Shown here one piece after another: positions 8,002 to 15,203 of a stretch of DNA of 54,428 bases. The notes beneath the pieces are model-generated. The model was not told the origin of the DNA and did no database searches. It saw nothing but the letters and a program-made list of their open reading frames with translations. The stretch is taken from positions 1 through 54,428 of IMG/VR virus record IMGVR_UViG_3300036944_000521. One strand, 5' to 3'. A program made the translations under genes and the position numbers. Each line of letters opens with the position of its first letter. Position 1 is the first letter of the stretch. This DNA comes from a virus.

Positions 8002-8156
8002 TGATTTAGTACCTCTGCTTCTAGTCTACTGACTTGTTGCTGTAGCTTTTTAATTTCTAGAAAGGCAAGAAGCAGTAGATCATACACTTCTTGCCTAGTT
8101 TCTGTTTCTTGCTCAACTTGAACAAGCGTATCTGCGATTTGATTTACAATATCCAT
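7998..8156 (-). CDS. small coiled-coil protein
   Basis: 52 residues, almost entirely helical with Gln/Glu/Leu heptads (VYDLLLLAFLEIKKLQQQV). ATGA overlap downstream, one-base overlap upstream. Confidence 0.6.
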   Translation of the reverse strand: MDIVNQIADTLVQVEQETETRQEVYDLLLLAFLEIKKLQQQVSRLEAEVLNQ

Positions 8157-8779
8157 TAGAAAAATGCGTACCCCACACGCTCCATCAGATCACGATCACG
8201 CTTCTTTTCTTCTTCAGTCTTAGGTACAATACCATACTCAATATGCAGCATGGAATCATTATCTACCTGCAACCACTCGCAACCGTCCTTAAAATTCTTC
8301 CAAGTGAGTCCATCGTTGTAGTTGCACTGAATCCATTTACCTTGAGCTTTCCAACTGCACTGATCGTCAGATAGGAAGCTAAGATTAGCATCATCAACTG
8401 CAATAAACCTATCTTCTGGCTTAAGGTTGTCGTAACACCATTCTTGGATTTCATGAATATGTTCAGACGAACGACGCTTTGGGGTTACGCAATCTTCAGC
8501 AAACTCGCCCTCGTATCCGTTATCGCGCATAACCTTTTTGAGGTATGCCTCAGTTTCTTCCCACTTACGAACATGGCGCGCCCAAGAAGTGCTGAACACA
8601 ACCTTAGCATTACCGTGTTTAGCCCAGAGATTGTGCATACGCACAGCTACTGTATCAAAATACGGAATCGCATCTTCACCACGCATAAAAGCTTCTACAG
8701 CCTTTCGATTACTATCGAAAAGGTGCATCTTGCCTGGAAGAAGCGGGCCGTCAAAGTCAACAAAAATATAGTTTGCCAT
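8156..8779 (-). CDS. HAD-like hydrolase
   Basis: 207 residues. FVDFDGPLLPG at the N-terminus is motif I, FSTSWA motif II, and FIAVDDANLSFL motif IV. Third HAD enzyme of this operon; the substrate is unknown and phosphate-ester hydrolysis is inferred from the family. Confidence 0.7.
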   Translation of the reverse strand: MANYIFVDFDGPLLPGKMHLFDSNRKAVEAFMRGEDAIPYFDTVAVRMHNLWAKHGNAKVVFSTSWARHVRKWEETEAYLKKVMRDNGYEGEFAEDCVTPKRRSSEHIHEIQEWCYDNLKPEDRFIAVDDANLSFLSDDQCSWKAQGKWIQCNYNDGLTWKNFKDGCEWLQVDNDSMLHIEYGIVPKTEEEKKRDRDLMERVGYAFF

Positions 8780-9090
8780 TAGGTGTGTTCCACATATTTA
8801 ATACCAGCAGCCTCAATAGCAGAGACACAAACTGGACAGGGTTTAGCATTTTTAGGTTCGCCACGAGCGCCAAAACGAGTGACTACAATTCGATGAGCAC
8901 GTTGCAGCTTACGACAAAGAGAGATTGCATGAATTTCAGCATGAAGAAACTGCTTATCGGGAAGACCTACTATGCAAGCGTGTTTATTTTGCAGAGGGTG
9001 GGTCTTGATATAAGAGTTCTTACCAATACTAAGAACACGACCACGTTTATCATAAATAATTGCCGTCATGTCAAAGCGCGCTCTAGTCAC
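8779..9090 (-). CDS. cytidine/deoxycytidylate deaminase-like protein
   Basis: 103 residues with the zinc signature HAEIHAI (His and catalytic Glu) and PCPVC, spaced as in the CDA fold. GTG start at 9090 has GGAG upstream; an ATG seven codons in is an alternative. Shorter than T4-type dCMP deaminases and lacking their extra zinc insert, so the exact substrate is uncertain. Confidence 0.75.
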   Translation of the reverse strand: MTRARFDMTAIIYDKRGRVLSIGKNSYIKTHPLQNKHACIVGLPDKQFLHAEIHAISLCRKLQRAHRIVVTRFGARGEPKNAKPCPVCVSAIEAAGIKYVEHT

Positions 9091-9228
9091 TTACTTCTCC
9101 AGTTCTGCGATCTTCTGTTTCACTTTTTCTACCTCAGCTTGACTCTTAACATATAGTTCATGCCAATACTGACTAGAGGGCTTCCAATTTAGATCAGCCA
9201 TACGCTGTACCTTTTCTAAATCATTCAT
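9091..9228 (-). CDS. small coiled-coil protein
   Basis: 45 residues; the C-terminal half is a Lys/Glu heptad (SQAEVEKVKQKIAELEK). Lies between the deaminase and the next gene, sharing one base with the latter. Confidence 0.55.
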   Translation of the reverse strand: MNDLEKVQRMADLNWKPSSQYWHELYVKSQAEVEKVKQKIAELEK

Positions 9229-9437
9229 TAGAACACCTCCGCTTGAATTTCACTACGATAACCATCCATAGCTACAAGTACATCGGAGATAGCTACAACA
9301 GCTTCTTCGTAGGTTTTACAGCCACGATAGTGCTCTGCGATATACTCATCGGTCCAGCACTCAGTAAGAATATCCCACCCATCCTCAGTGTAGTGGGTCA
9401 GGGCGTGTTGACGAATACGCTCAATCCAAGTTTTCAT
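9228..9437 (-). CDS. hypothetical protein
   Basis: 69 residues from ATG at 9437, overlapping the upstream stop as TAATG. Acidic, contains ECWTDEYIAEHY. No family recognised. Confidence 0.6.
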   Translation of the reverse strand: MKTWIERIRQHALTHYTEDGWDILTECWTDEYIAEHYRGCKTYEEAVVAISDVLVAMDGYRSEIQAEVF

Positions 9438-9634
9438 TACCACAACCCCACATCAGTAATTTCAATAGTTCCTAGTAGTTTGGGCTTGAACAAAGTTCCA
9501 TCATAGAAGTCAGCAAAATCCGAAGGGCCAATACCAGACCCGTTATTTTCTGAACGAATAACCACGTGATCCGTCTTAGGATACTCTTGTAGCATTGCGT
9601 ATAGTTGTTTAAGTTGGTCGGCGCTGATTAGCAT
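9437..9634 (-). CDS. hypothetical protein
   Basis: 65 residues beginning MLISADQLKQLYAML; first gene after the 9.66 kb promoter. No family recognised. Confidence 0.6.
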   Translation of the reverse strand: MLISADQLKQLYAMLQEYPKTDHVVIRSENNGSGIGPSDFADFYDGTLFKPKLLGTIEITDVGLW

Positions 9635-9658
9635 GGCTGTCTCCTTTTTCTATAATTC

Positions 9659-9687
9659 AATATAGCAAAAGAAAAAGCGCCTGGCAA
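9659..9687 (-). promoter_or_regulatory. promoter nested in a terminator
   Basis: -35 TTGCCA, 17-nt spacer, -10 TATATT. The -35 is the loop of the terminator at 9671-9695, the same composite layout as at 5.6 kb. Confidence 0.75.
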
Positions 9688-9695
9688 GGCGCTTT
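9671..9695 (-). terminator. rho-independent terminator
   Basis: AAAGCGCC ... GGCGCTTT stem with a T-rich tail on the minus strand; it overlaps the stop codon of the 9694 gene. Confidence 0.8.
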
Positions 9696-9876
9696 AACGT
9701 TTACGTGGTGTTAGGTCAAAGCCTACTTTCATTTTAGGTCGTCTAATGGCGTAGGGTCTGCCATCAGGGCCAAGTAGCTGCGTTTCTTGAATTTCATCAG
9801 CTTCGTGTACTGTACGAGTTTTTGCCTCGTTCCCGCTGTAGAAGTCATAAGAATCATAGTCCGTATTACTCTTCAT
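9694..9876 (-). CDS. hypothetical small protein
   Basis: 60 residues, polar, Tyr/Asp-rich N-terminus, basic C-terminus (DLTPRKR). Last gene before a terminator. No family recognised. Confidence 0.6.
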   Translation of the reverse strand: MKSNTDYDSYDFYSGNEAKTRTVHEADEIQETQLLGPDGRPYAIRRPKMKVGFDLTPRKR

Positions 9877-10288
9877 CTGTTACCACAATTAAAGGGGTTT
9901 TTGTTTTACGAGCAAGGCCTACCATATGTGCAGTACCCCTACCTCCGGGAAAAGCTACAATTAGGTTAGGCTCACTTTCTTCTAGCATCTCTATATTACG
10001 CTCAATTCCAGCACTTTTTCCACCAGACCAATCCGCAGGAAAAGGCATTTCAGTTATATGCTTATTTTTAGCCCAAGTAGAAGCTAAGTTATCTGCTCCT
10101 GCTGCTGCTCCATGAACTATTACTAGATCACTACCTTCTGGTACTTGTATATCCTCTAGTACGCGATGCAAACGATGAACCGCGTGAGTATCCGTTACGA
10201 AACTACTCTGGTGGTCGTCCCATCGTTTTCCGTAGTCGCGACCACCGCATACTAGTACTCTATATTGTGGTTTTTTACTTTGAAACAT
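9866..10288 (-). CDS. SLOG-family protein (DUF2493, YspA-like)
   Basis: 140 residues. RVLVCGGRDY, VIVHGAAAGAD, PADW, GKSAGIERN and LIVAFPGGRGTAHMV are the conserved blocks of the DUF2493 branch of the SLOG Rossmann-like superfamily. SLOG proteins bind or process nucleotides and NAD-derived ligands, and some are sensors in immunity. The phage role is unknown. Confidence 0.85.
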   Translation of the reverse strand: MFQSKKPQYRVLVCGGRDYGKRWDDHQSSFVTDTHAVHRLHRVLEDIQVPEGSDLVIVHGAAAGADNLASTWAKNKHITEMPFPADWSGGKSAGIERNIEMLEESEPNLIVAFPGGRGTAHMVGLARKTKTPLIVVTDEE

Positions 10289-10463
10289 TTTGCGTTGCTA
10301 ATACTAGCTCTAGTTCTGTTTTAATTACAAGTTTTTGCTTTTTCAGATCTTGTAGCGTAACTCTATGCCTGTCTGACCACATATCCTCTTTTTGGCTTTC
10401 AAGAGTGTTAATAGTAGCATCTAACTCACGGTGTTTTTTAGTAAGCCATTCACTTCTAGTCAT
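10275..10463 (-). CDS. YdcH/DUF465-like small protein
   Basis: 62 residues. LTKKHRELDATINTLE and LQDLKKQKLVIKTELE match the DUF465 (YdcH) helical-hairpin pattern of KH-x2-LD-x2-I and LKKQKL. Function unknown. Overlaps both neighbours. Confidence 0.6.
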   Translation of the reverse strand: MTRSEWLTKKHRELDATINTLESQKEDMWSDRHRVTLQDLKKQKLVIKTELELVLATQNVSK

Positions 10464-10912
10464 TATGTAACCTTTCGAAGAAGCTCGTAATCGCTTATGC
10501 GTTTACGTAATCCAGAAGAAGAAAACGTATGTTTTCTATTATTGTAATGTATAAGAATATCTTTACTTTCACAGATGCTTTTACCTGTAAAGTTTTTATC
10601 TCTATACTCCTCTCCTATAAATCTAATATTTATAGGGTATGTAAGTAGTATATCTTCTACTTCTCGTTCGTACGTGTAGGGTATAATCTCATCTATGTAT
10701 ATACACCCTTTTAGCTGAACATAACGCTCAAAAACAGACTGAATAGGGCTATTTTTTTCAGGTCGTTCTATAGATGGATCAATCTGCAAGCCGACAATTA
10801 GGTAGTCGCATAGCTCTGAAGCCTCTTTTAACATAGCCACATGACCAGCATGAAACAAATCAAAAGCTGAAAAGGTTATACCTATGCTTTTATTTTTTCT
10901 CTCGTTTTGCAA
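10463..10912 (-). CDS. cytidylyltransferase (TagD/GCT-like)
   Basis: 149 residues. FDLFHAGHVAMLKEA (about 17-31) is the HxGH nucleotidyltransferase signature and FERYVQL matches the conserved ER motif of glycerol-3-phosphate or ethanolamine-phosphate cytidylyltransferases. It would activate a phosphorylated head group as a CDP derivative; substrate not determinable. Confidence 0.75.
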   Translation of the reverse strand: MQNERKNKSIGITFSAFDLFHAGHVAMLKEASELCDYLIVGLQIDPSIERPEKNSPIQSVFERYVQLKGCIYIDEIIPYTYEREVEDILLTYPINIRFIGEEYRDKNFTGKSICESKDILIHYNNRKHTFSSSGLRKRISDYELLRKVT

Positions 10913-11084
10913 GATAAACCTTATCCTTCTCTACTGTCCACACAAGTACGTCACCTGGTTCTAAATTAAGTAGCTGAATTATATCGTCTGGTATTGTAAT
11001 AAAATGCTCATCAGAGAACTTATTATACTCTACTCTACTGTGCATGTTATATCTCTCTTGATCATAATAAGGTATATGACTCAT
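10890..11084 (-). CDS. AbrB/MazE-like DNA-binding protein
   Basis: 64 residues. FITIPDDIIQLLNLEPGDVLVW is split across a swapped-hairpin AbrB fold: I-P-x2-I-x2-L-x2-G-D. Such proteins bind DNA as dimers as transition-state regulators or antitoxins. No toxin partner lies next to it, so transcriptional regulation is the more economical reading. Confidence 0.65.
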   Translation of the reverse strand: MSHIPYYDQERYNMHSRVEYNKFSDEHFITIPDDIIQLLNLEPGDVLVWTVEKDKVYLAKREKK

Positions 11085-11109
11085 TGTCTATCTCTCTATA
11101 TCTGCGGTT

Positions 11110-11727
11110 TTATACTTTTAATACTCGTAACGCTTCTGAATAAAGCTTTTTACGATCTTCTAAGCCGTTTGTGCCGCCGTTTATTTTCTTAGTCATAACT
11201 AAAATATCTTGCGTGTCTGCTATAGCATTTAAACCATTTGTTTTCCAGAACCAGCAAGCACTTTCTAGTGCTCCACGCTTAGTTTCTAGATAATCTATAG
11301 TTTCTTGGGCTGTTAGTTGTTTTGTCTTACCAAAAGCTACATAGTTATCAAAACCAGTAAGTTGTATTACTCCACGACCTCTAAATCTCCAACCATCACC
11401 AGAAGCAGTATTACCGTTACCTAGACGATCAGCATAAACTATATTAGCTATCTTCTCCGGCTGTCTAGCGTAAGGAGTGGCATCACGACCTGCTTTAATA
11501 AAGTATTTAGCAAATACCTTATTTAAACCATCGGCACTATAGTTTAAGTTCTCACGCAATACTGTAAACTCAGCAGACTCATGAGAGCACTGAGCAATAA
11601 AACCAGCTATTCTAATAGTTGTATTTATTTCATACTTTGGTAACATTTCTGCTAATAGAGGATACCATTCATCTGGACTCTTCTTAATAAGACTTGCTAC
11701 TTGTGTTTTAGTTATTTTGAAACTCAA
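11110..11727 (-). CDS. endolysin, GH19 chitinase-like
   Basis: 205 residues. QCSHESAEF carries the likely catalytic Glu. ENLNYSA, GRGVIQLTG-x2-NY and KKINGGTNGLEDR are the conserved blocks of phage GH19-type lysozymes. It cleaves peptidoglycan glycan strands at lysis. No signal peptide, so it should need the holin. The lysis genes are scattered: holin and spanins are at 48.8-50 kb, a SleB hydrolase at 41.6 kb. Confidence 0.88.
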   Translation of the reverse strand: MSFKITKTQVASLIKKSPDEWYPLLAEMLPKYEINTTIRIAGFIAQCSHESAEFTVLRENLNYSADGLNKVFAKYFIKAGRDATPYARQPEKIANIVYADRLGNGNTASGDGWRFRGRGVIQLTGFDNYVAFGKTKQLTAQETIDYLETKRGALESACWFWKTNGLNAIADTQDILVMTKKINGGTNGLEDRKKLYSEALRVLKV

Positions 11728-11751
11728 TTATTTCTCTTTTCATGTGAGGAT

Positions 11752-11943
11752 TCAGTCTAGTAATTTATAGTCCTCTACATTAACATCTACTTTAGAATAG
11801 TCTGGGCCTAGTAGGCTACTAGCATTTATAGTTGCTGTAACTTTGCCATTAGTAATATCTATTGGTTTAATAAGAGTAAATACGCAATCTAATATGCGAA
11901 TTTTATTATAACTTCCTCTTATAATTAGTATACGATTTTTCAT
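11752..11943 (-). CDS. hypothetical protein
   Basis: 63 residues, beta-rich (VTATINASSLLG). AGGAGG upstream overlaps a strong hairpin at 11947-11981, so translation may be controlled. No family recognised. Confidence 0.55.
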   Translation of the reverse strand: MKNRILIIRGSYNKIRILDCVFTLIKPIDITNGKVTATINASSLLGPDYSKVDVNVEDYKLLD

Positions 11944-11946
11944 TTT

Positions 11947-11981
11947 ATCCTCCTAGCACTTATAGTATCAAACTATAAATG
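11947..11981 (-). promoter_or_regulatory. hairpin overlapping the Shine-Dalgarno of the 11752 gene
   Basis: CCTAGCA ... TGCTAGG plus TTATAGT ... ACTATAA gives about 15 bp with a short loop. The 3' arm ends inside the AGGAGG of the following gene. This is consistent with a translational switch or RNase-sensitive leader. Confidence 0.5.
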
Positions 11982-12002
11982 CTAGGTCCAGTAAAAAATG
12001 AA

Positions 12003-12620
12003 TTAGCAAGGGTTGAGTTGGTCCCACCAATGATTTACATCGCTAATATCAGACATATCAACCTCAGACCAAGGATCAGTAACTACAATAGCTCCATCTC
12101 GATAAAGAAAGTTACCTGAGTGCATATCTAGTTTGCGCATACAGCTCATATCATCATCCCAATCAGTCTCGTCGTCTTCGTTACCAAAAACATCAGTCTG
12201 ATCGCTGATCTTATCCAAAAGGTCGGCAAGGTGCTCAGGGTAAGGAAACACGCTAGGTTGCTTTGATGCGTGTTCTAAAAACTCTTCACGAGTAATCCAC
12301 TTCTGGGTGTACTCTTTGCATAGCTCTGCGTTATGGATAGTACTAAAGTTGTCGCCTGCATCAGATAGGCGTTCCATAACGCATACATAATAGCTATTAG
12401 CCTTATCCATGTAGAAGGAGTAGATACGAGGAACACAAGGATTATGTTGATTTTTTTTAATCAGCTCATAGTAGTCAAGCCAAGGATCATTGACATTATT
12501 GCCAATTTTAATAATCTTGTTGCCATCTACCCGAGACGATAGTGCTGCAGCATAGCAACCAGTCCCAATAACTGCGTTACCTTGCTTAGTCATAGACTTA
12601 ATGATATTGTAGGCTGTCAT
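12003..12620 (-). CDS. protein-kinase-fold protein
   Basis: 205 residues. GTGCYAAAL (glycine loop), KIIKIG (Lys), CVMERL (hinge), then DMHSGNFLYRDG and VVTDPWS. The last two correspond to the catalytic HxxN and metal-binding D of kinase or aminoglycoside-phosphotransferase folds. Short for a full kinase. It may modify host proteins as phage kinases do; the substrate is unknown. Confidence 0.6.
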   Translation of the reverse strand: MTAYNIIKSMTKQGNAVIGTGCYAAALSSRVDGNKIIKIGNNVNDPWLDYYELIKKNQHNPCVPRIYSFYMDKANSYYVCVMERLSDAGDNFSTIHNAELCKEYTQKWITREEFLEHASKQPSVFPYPEHLADLLDKISDQTDVFGNEDDETDWDDDMSCMRKLDMHSGNFLYRDGAIVVTDPWSEVDMSDISDVNHWWDQLNPC

Positions 12621-12645
12621 ATCATACTCCTATTTGTATAAGTAT

Positions 12646-12674
12646 AATATAACACGACAGACAGTAAACAGCAA
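12646..12674 (-). promoter_or_regulatory. sigma70-type promoter
   Basis: -35 TTGCTG, 17-nt spacer, -10 TATATT; drives the 12003 gene. Confidence 0.75.
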
Positions 12675-12710
12675 GGCGCAAGTAGATGTAGATAGTACCA
12701 GATAAGCAAA

Positions 12711-12740
12711 TAGGGTGAAGGAAGCTAGCCCTTCACCCTA
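12711..12740 (-). terminator. stem-loop terminator
   Basis: AGGGTGAAGG ... CCTTCACCCT inverted repeat directly after the 12746 stop; the T tract is short, so termination may be partial. Confidence 0.6.
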
Positions 12741-12745
12741 TAAAT

Positions 12746-13063
12746 TTAGTTAGCAATGAGACCTAGTAGTCGGGACAGTGCGATCTTAGTTGCACCTTCA
12801 AAACCTTCAGTATCGAACCCATGCGACTCAATATCACGAAGCAGTTCCTTTTTGGAAGGACCATCAGCTTTAGCAGCAGCTCCTTTAGGTGATGCTACAT
12901 ACACACCCTCACGAACTAGCTTGCTACGGATACTGCGTACAGTCTTATCAAAGGCAGTAGCAATATCTTCTAGACCTTCGTTGCCTACATCGGCATACAT
13001 TGCAACAATTTTCTCCAGCATTTCTGGAGTGTAGTTAGCGTTCTTCTCAAGTGCTTCAGCCAT
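12746..13063 (-). CDS. putative helix-turn-helix protein
   Basis: 105 residues, monocistronic. TPEMLEKIVAMYAD and LEDIATAFDKTVRSIRSKL form an HTH-like helical pair; the C-terminus (SKKELLRDIESHG) looks like a second short helical domain. Its own promoter and terminator suggest strong independent expression. A DNA-binding role is inferred. Confidence 0.6.
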   Translation of the reverse strand: MAEALEKNANYTPEMLEKIVAMYADVGNEGLEDIATAFDKTVRSIRSKLVREGVYVASPKGAAAKADGPSKKELLRDIESHGFDTEGFEGATKIALSRLLGLIAN

Positions 13064-13135
13064 AATTATTCCCCTATTAGCTCTGAAACATGGGTCATAC
13101 TTAGAGAGATAACCCTTTCCTCATTCAGTAAATAC

Positions 13136-13164
13136 AATATAACATGACAAGGAGCACAGAGCAA
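13136..13164 (-). promoter_or_regulatory. sigma70-type promoter
   Basis: -35 TTGCTC, 17-nt spacer, -10 TATATT; drives the 12746 gene. Confidence 0.75.
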
Positions 13165-13194
13165 GCACAAAGTGAATTTGACAATGCAGTAATT

Positions 13195-13377
13195 CTATAT
13201 GCTTTTCCAATAGTGCTGCTCTACATTGAGTCTGCTCTGTAGGTCGTCAACCTTCTTACGTAGTACTTCATTCTCTGATTCTAATGCTTCTACGCGATTG
13301 CGAAGATATATTGCTTCACCTTCACGTACTGCTAGTAAATCTTTAACCGCTTCTCTAGAAAAGTAACCTGGTTCCAT
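13195..13377 (-). CDS. coiled-coil protein
   Basis: 60 residues with a clear leucine heptad (VEALESENEVLRKKVDDL). It ends with TAG, a rare stop in this genome and relevant to the amber-suppressor tRNA at 36.9 kb. Confidence 0.6.
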   Translation of the reverse strand: MEPGYFSREAVKDLLAVREGEAIYLRNRVEALESENEVLRKKVDDLQSRLNVEQHYWKSI

Positions 13378-13387
13378 GATTACTCCT

Positions 13388-13588
13388 TTACTCTATTTGT
13401 GCTAGTCCTGAGCCTGTTGGTGACATTAGGTTTATGCCTAGGTGCCTATTTTGCTTAGAAGCTAGTTCATAAGGACATTTTTCGATATTACACGGAAATA
13501 TAACGGGTTTACCGCCCGTAGAACTCCATAGATTTATAGTACAAACTGGACACTTTCCAGTACATTCGCCGTAGTCTTGCTTAGCCAT
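13388..13588 (-). CDS. zinc-ribbon-like small protein
   Basis: 66 residues with GKCPVC and a second Cys pair (PCNIEKCPY), a possible four-Cys zinc site. No family recognised. Confidence 0.6.
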   Translation of the reverse strand: MAKQDYGECTGKCPVCTINLWSSTGGKPVIFPCNIEKCPYELASKQNRHLGINLMSPTGSGLAQIE

Positions 13589-13605
13589 GATTTTTCTCTT
13601 TACTT

Positions 13606-13634
13606 ATTATAGGTTATCTAGCGCAGTAGTGCAA
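13606..13634 (-). promoter_or_regulatory. sigma70-type promoter
   Basis: -35 TTGCAC, 17-nt spacer, -10 TATAAT; upstream of the 13388 gene. Confidence 0.75.
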
Positions 13635-13651
13635 CCTTTATATTTTTAGTA

Positions 13652-14179
13652 CTATTGAGCAGGTTCTGGTATCTGCTTAATCATACCACCCATAATAGAT
13701 GCTATGTGGATTTGTGAAAATCCTTCTTCTAGTGCAGGCTCGCTATAGGTATCAAGCATAGAATCAAGTACGTACCCAGGAATAATCTTACCTGGACGAG
13801 CACCAAGCCTAGCATATAGTAGGCTCCATTCTCTATCATTACGAGGCGGAGAAATAACAAAACATTGCTTAATGTAGCTATCAGGGAAGTGAGACAAGAT
13901 CCAACGACGCTTATCAGATTTCATATTAGTCTGATCCCAAATAACGGTGTATCCGTTAGCAATAGCTCGCTTTAGCTCATCGTTCATATGCTCAGTAGCT
14001 TCTCGAATATATAGTTCAAAGACTTCTGTGTAGCTTTTGCGATCACGAGCAGCGCAACGTTCGATATAATCATCAGTACTATACGTAAAGATTTTAGATT
14101 TGTTATTCAGCTTAATGTTGTTAATCAGGTATGACTTACCAGAACCAGGTAGCCCTACAAAAACAATTACTGCGCTCAT
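13652..14179 (-). CDS. polynucleotide-kinase-like P-loop kinase
   Basis: 175 residues. VGLPGSGKS (7-15) is Walker A, then STDDYIERCA, VIWDQTNMKSDKRR (the DxTN motif of PNK kinase domains) and a C-terminal lid. The domain matches the 5'-kinase half of T4 Pnk and relatives; the 3'-phosphatase half is absent. It could act in RNA repair, or phosphorylate a small metabolite. Stop is TAG, with TAA two codons further. Confidence 0.7.
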   Translation of the reverse strand: MSAVIVFVGLPGSGKSYLINNIKLNNKSKIFTYSTDDYIERCAARDRKSYTEVFELYIREATEHMNDELKRAIANGYTVIWDQTNMKSDKRRWILSHFPDSYIKQCFVISPPRNDREWSLLYARLGARPGKIIPGYVLDSMLDTYSEPALEEGFSQIHIASIMGGMIKQIPEPAQ

Positions 14180-14700
14180 GCGTATTCCTTTAAAAAATTA
14201 GTTACATATTCGTCACTAGCATCACCTAGATCTTTGCCATCTTCCATAACGTGAGCTACGTGACCAAAACGAGCAAGTTTAAGTCCTGGCCCGTCATTAT
14301 CGCATACAGCTACAAGACGCCTATTGCTGCAAGCAGCATACAGCCACTCTCTAGCATTACGAGAAGGTTCGTTGCTAAACACAGCTACAGCACTATACCC
14401 ACGAGAAGTAAGACGTGCTGCATCAAACAGACCTTCGGTCAAAAATAGAGTGTTAGAAAGGCTCCAACTTTCCAAGCCCCACACACCTGTATTACCATCA
14501 ACAAGACGAGTAAAATAACGACCTTCGCGAGGATCATTATTAAGTGCTTTAGAAGCTCCAGGTCTGTATCGTTGATAGCCAAGCAGCTTACCGCTAAGAT
14601 TCCACAGTGGGACGCTCGCACAGCCGAGTTCTTCTGCTACCCATACGCGGTGCAGAGACATATCTAAATGACGACTAAGTAGATGCTTGTGTACTGTCAT
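14176..14700 (-). CDS. Toprim-domain protein
   Basis: 174 residues. LFLTEGLFDAARL holds the conserved Toprim Glu and VAVCDNDGPG the DxD metal site, as in DnaG-type primases and phage Toprim proteins. The N-terminus resembles a primase zinc-less region (VPLWNLSGKLLGYQRYRP). It may act in RNA priming or nucleic-acid cleavage. Confidence 0.75.
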   Translation of the reverse strand: MTVHKHLLSRHLDMSLHRVWVAEELGCASVPLWNLSGKLLGYQRYRPGASKALNNDPREGRYFTRLVDGNTGVWGLESWSLSNTLFLTEGLFDAARLTSRGYSAVAVFSNEPSRNAREWLYAACSNRRLVAVCDNDGPGLKLARFGHVAHVMEDGKDLGDASDEYVTNFLKEYA

Positions 14701-15007
14701 AAATATCTCTACAGTTATAATAGTCTATCCAAGCAGGCTCTGTTGCTCTCCATATGTACCCTAGTTTAGGCATATATTCAGGCGTGAAATTATCTGGAAT
14801 TACTATTGGTATAAGGCCTTTACGAGTAGCTAAGTCAAGTATTTGAGTACCATAAGGGCTTCCACTATAAAACCAACCTGGCATATGGAAAGCAGGATTT
14901 TTAGAACCATATAGTTTAGCTTCTTCAAACGCTGCAGTTGTTAGCTGATCAAGGCTATATCCTATACCATCTATAATAAGAGTATTTCTTCCTCTAAGTA
15001 CTTGCAT
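14675..15007 (-). CDS. hypothetical protein
   Basis: 110 residues from ATG at 15007, chosen because GGGAG lies 8 nt upstream and the promoter -10 lies within the longer open frame. The C-terminal half contains NFTPEYMPKLGYIW. It ends with TAG and overlaps the Toprim gene by 26 bases. Confidence 0.6.
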   Translation of the reverse strand: MQVLRGRNTLIIDGIGYSLDQLTTAAFEEAKLYGSKNPAFHMPGWFYSGSPYGTQILDLATRKGLIPIVIPDNFTPEYMPKLGYIWRATEPAWIDYYNCRDIYDSTQAST

Positions 15008-15029
15008 AGCAGTTCTCCCGTTAGACTTA

Positions 15030-15058
15030 ACTATAACATACTGTTGAGCATAGAGCAA
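15030..15058 (-). promoter_or_regulatory. sigma70-type promoter
   Basis: -35 TTGCTC, 17-nt spacer, -10 TATAGT; the -35 abuts the T tract of the terminator at 15059-15082. Confidence 0.75.
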
Positions 15059-15082
15059 GAAAAAAGGCGCACTAGGCGCCTT
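15059..15082 (-). terminator. rho-independent terminator
   Basis: AGGCGC ... GCGCCT stem followed by six T on the minus strand. It ends the transcript carrying the Ro60-like gene and its two downstream Y-RNA-like elements. Confidence 0.85.
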
Positions 15083-15095
15083 GTTTCGTATATCA

Positions 15096-15189
15096 GGTTA
15101 GCATTTGTTTGCCCACCATGGGCGTACTACGAGAAAATCGTGGTACAGGGATCGAACCTGTCATGTTTGATTGTTTGCTGAAACTAACC
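15096..15189 (-). ncRNA. Y-RNA-like element with tRNA-mimic body
   Basis: Closed by GGTTAG/CTAACC. The 5' side then reads TTTCAGCAAAC. The body has a perfect T-arm (ACAGG, loop TTCGATC, CCTGT). An acceptor-like stem ACCACGA/TCGTAGT is capped by a 5-nt loop, so it is closed rather than open-ended, and GCCC/GGGC forms a D-arm-like hairpin. No anticodon arm can be built. Closed acceptor, D and T arms, and ends leaving where the anticodon arm would be: this is the layout of bacterial YrlA Y RNAs. Lies downstream of the Ro60-like gene. Confidence 0.7.
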
Positions 15190-15203
15190 TTGTTATAATT
15201 TCT

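Noticed and set aside
8444-9156. Plus-strand ORFs opposite the HAD and deaminase genes
   Set aside because: Antisense shadows of well-supported minus-strand genes; no start signals.
10890-11084. Toxin-antitoxin module with the AbrB-like protein
   Set aside because: Neighbours are a cytidylyltransferase and an endolysin; no toxin gene.
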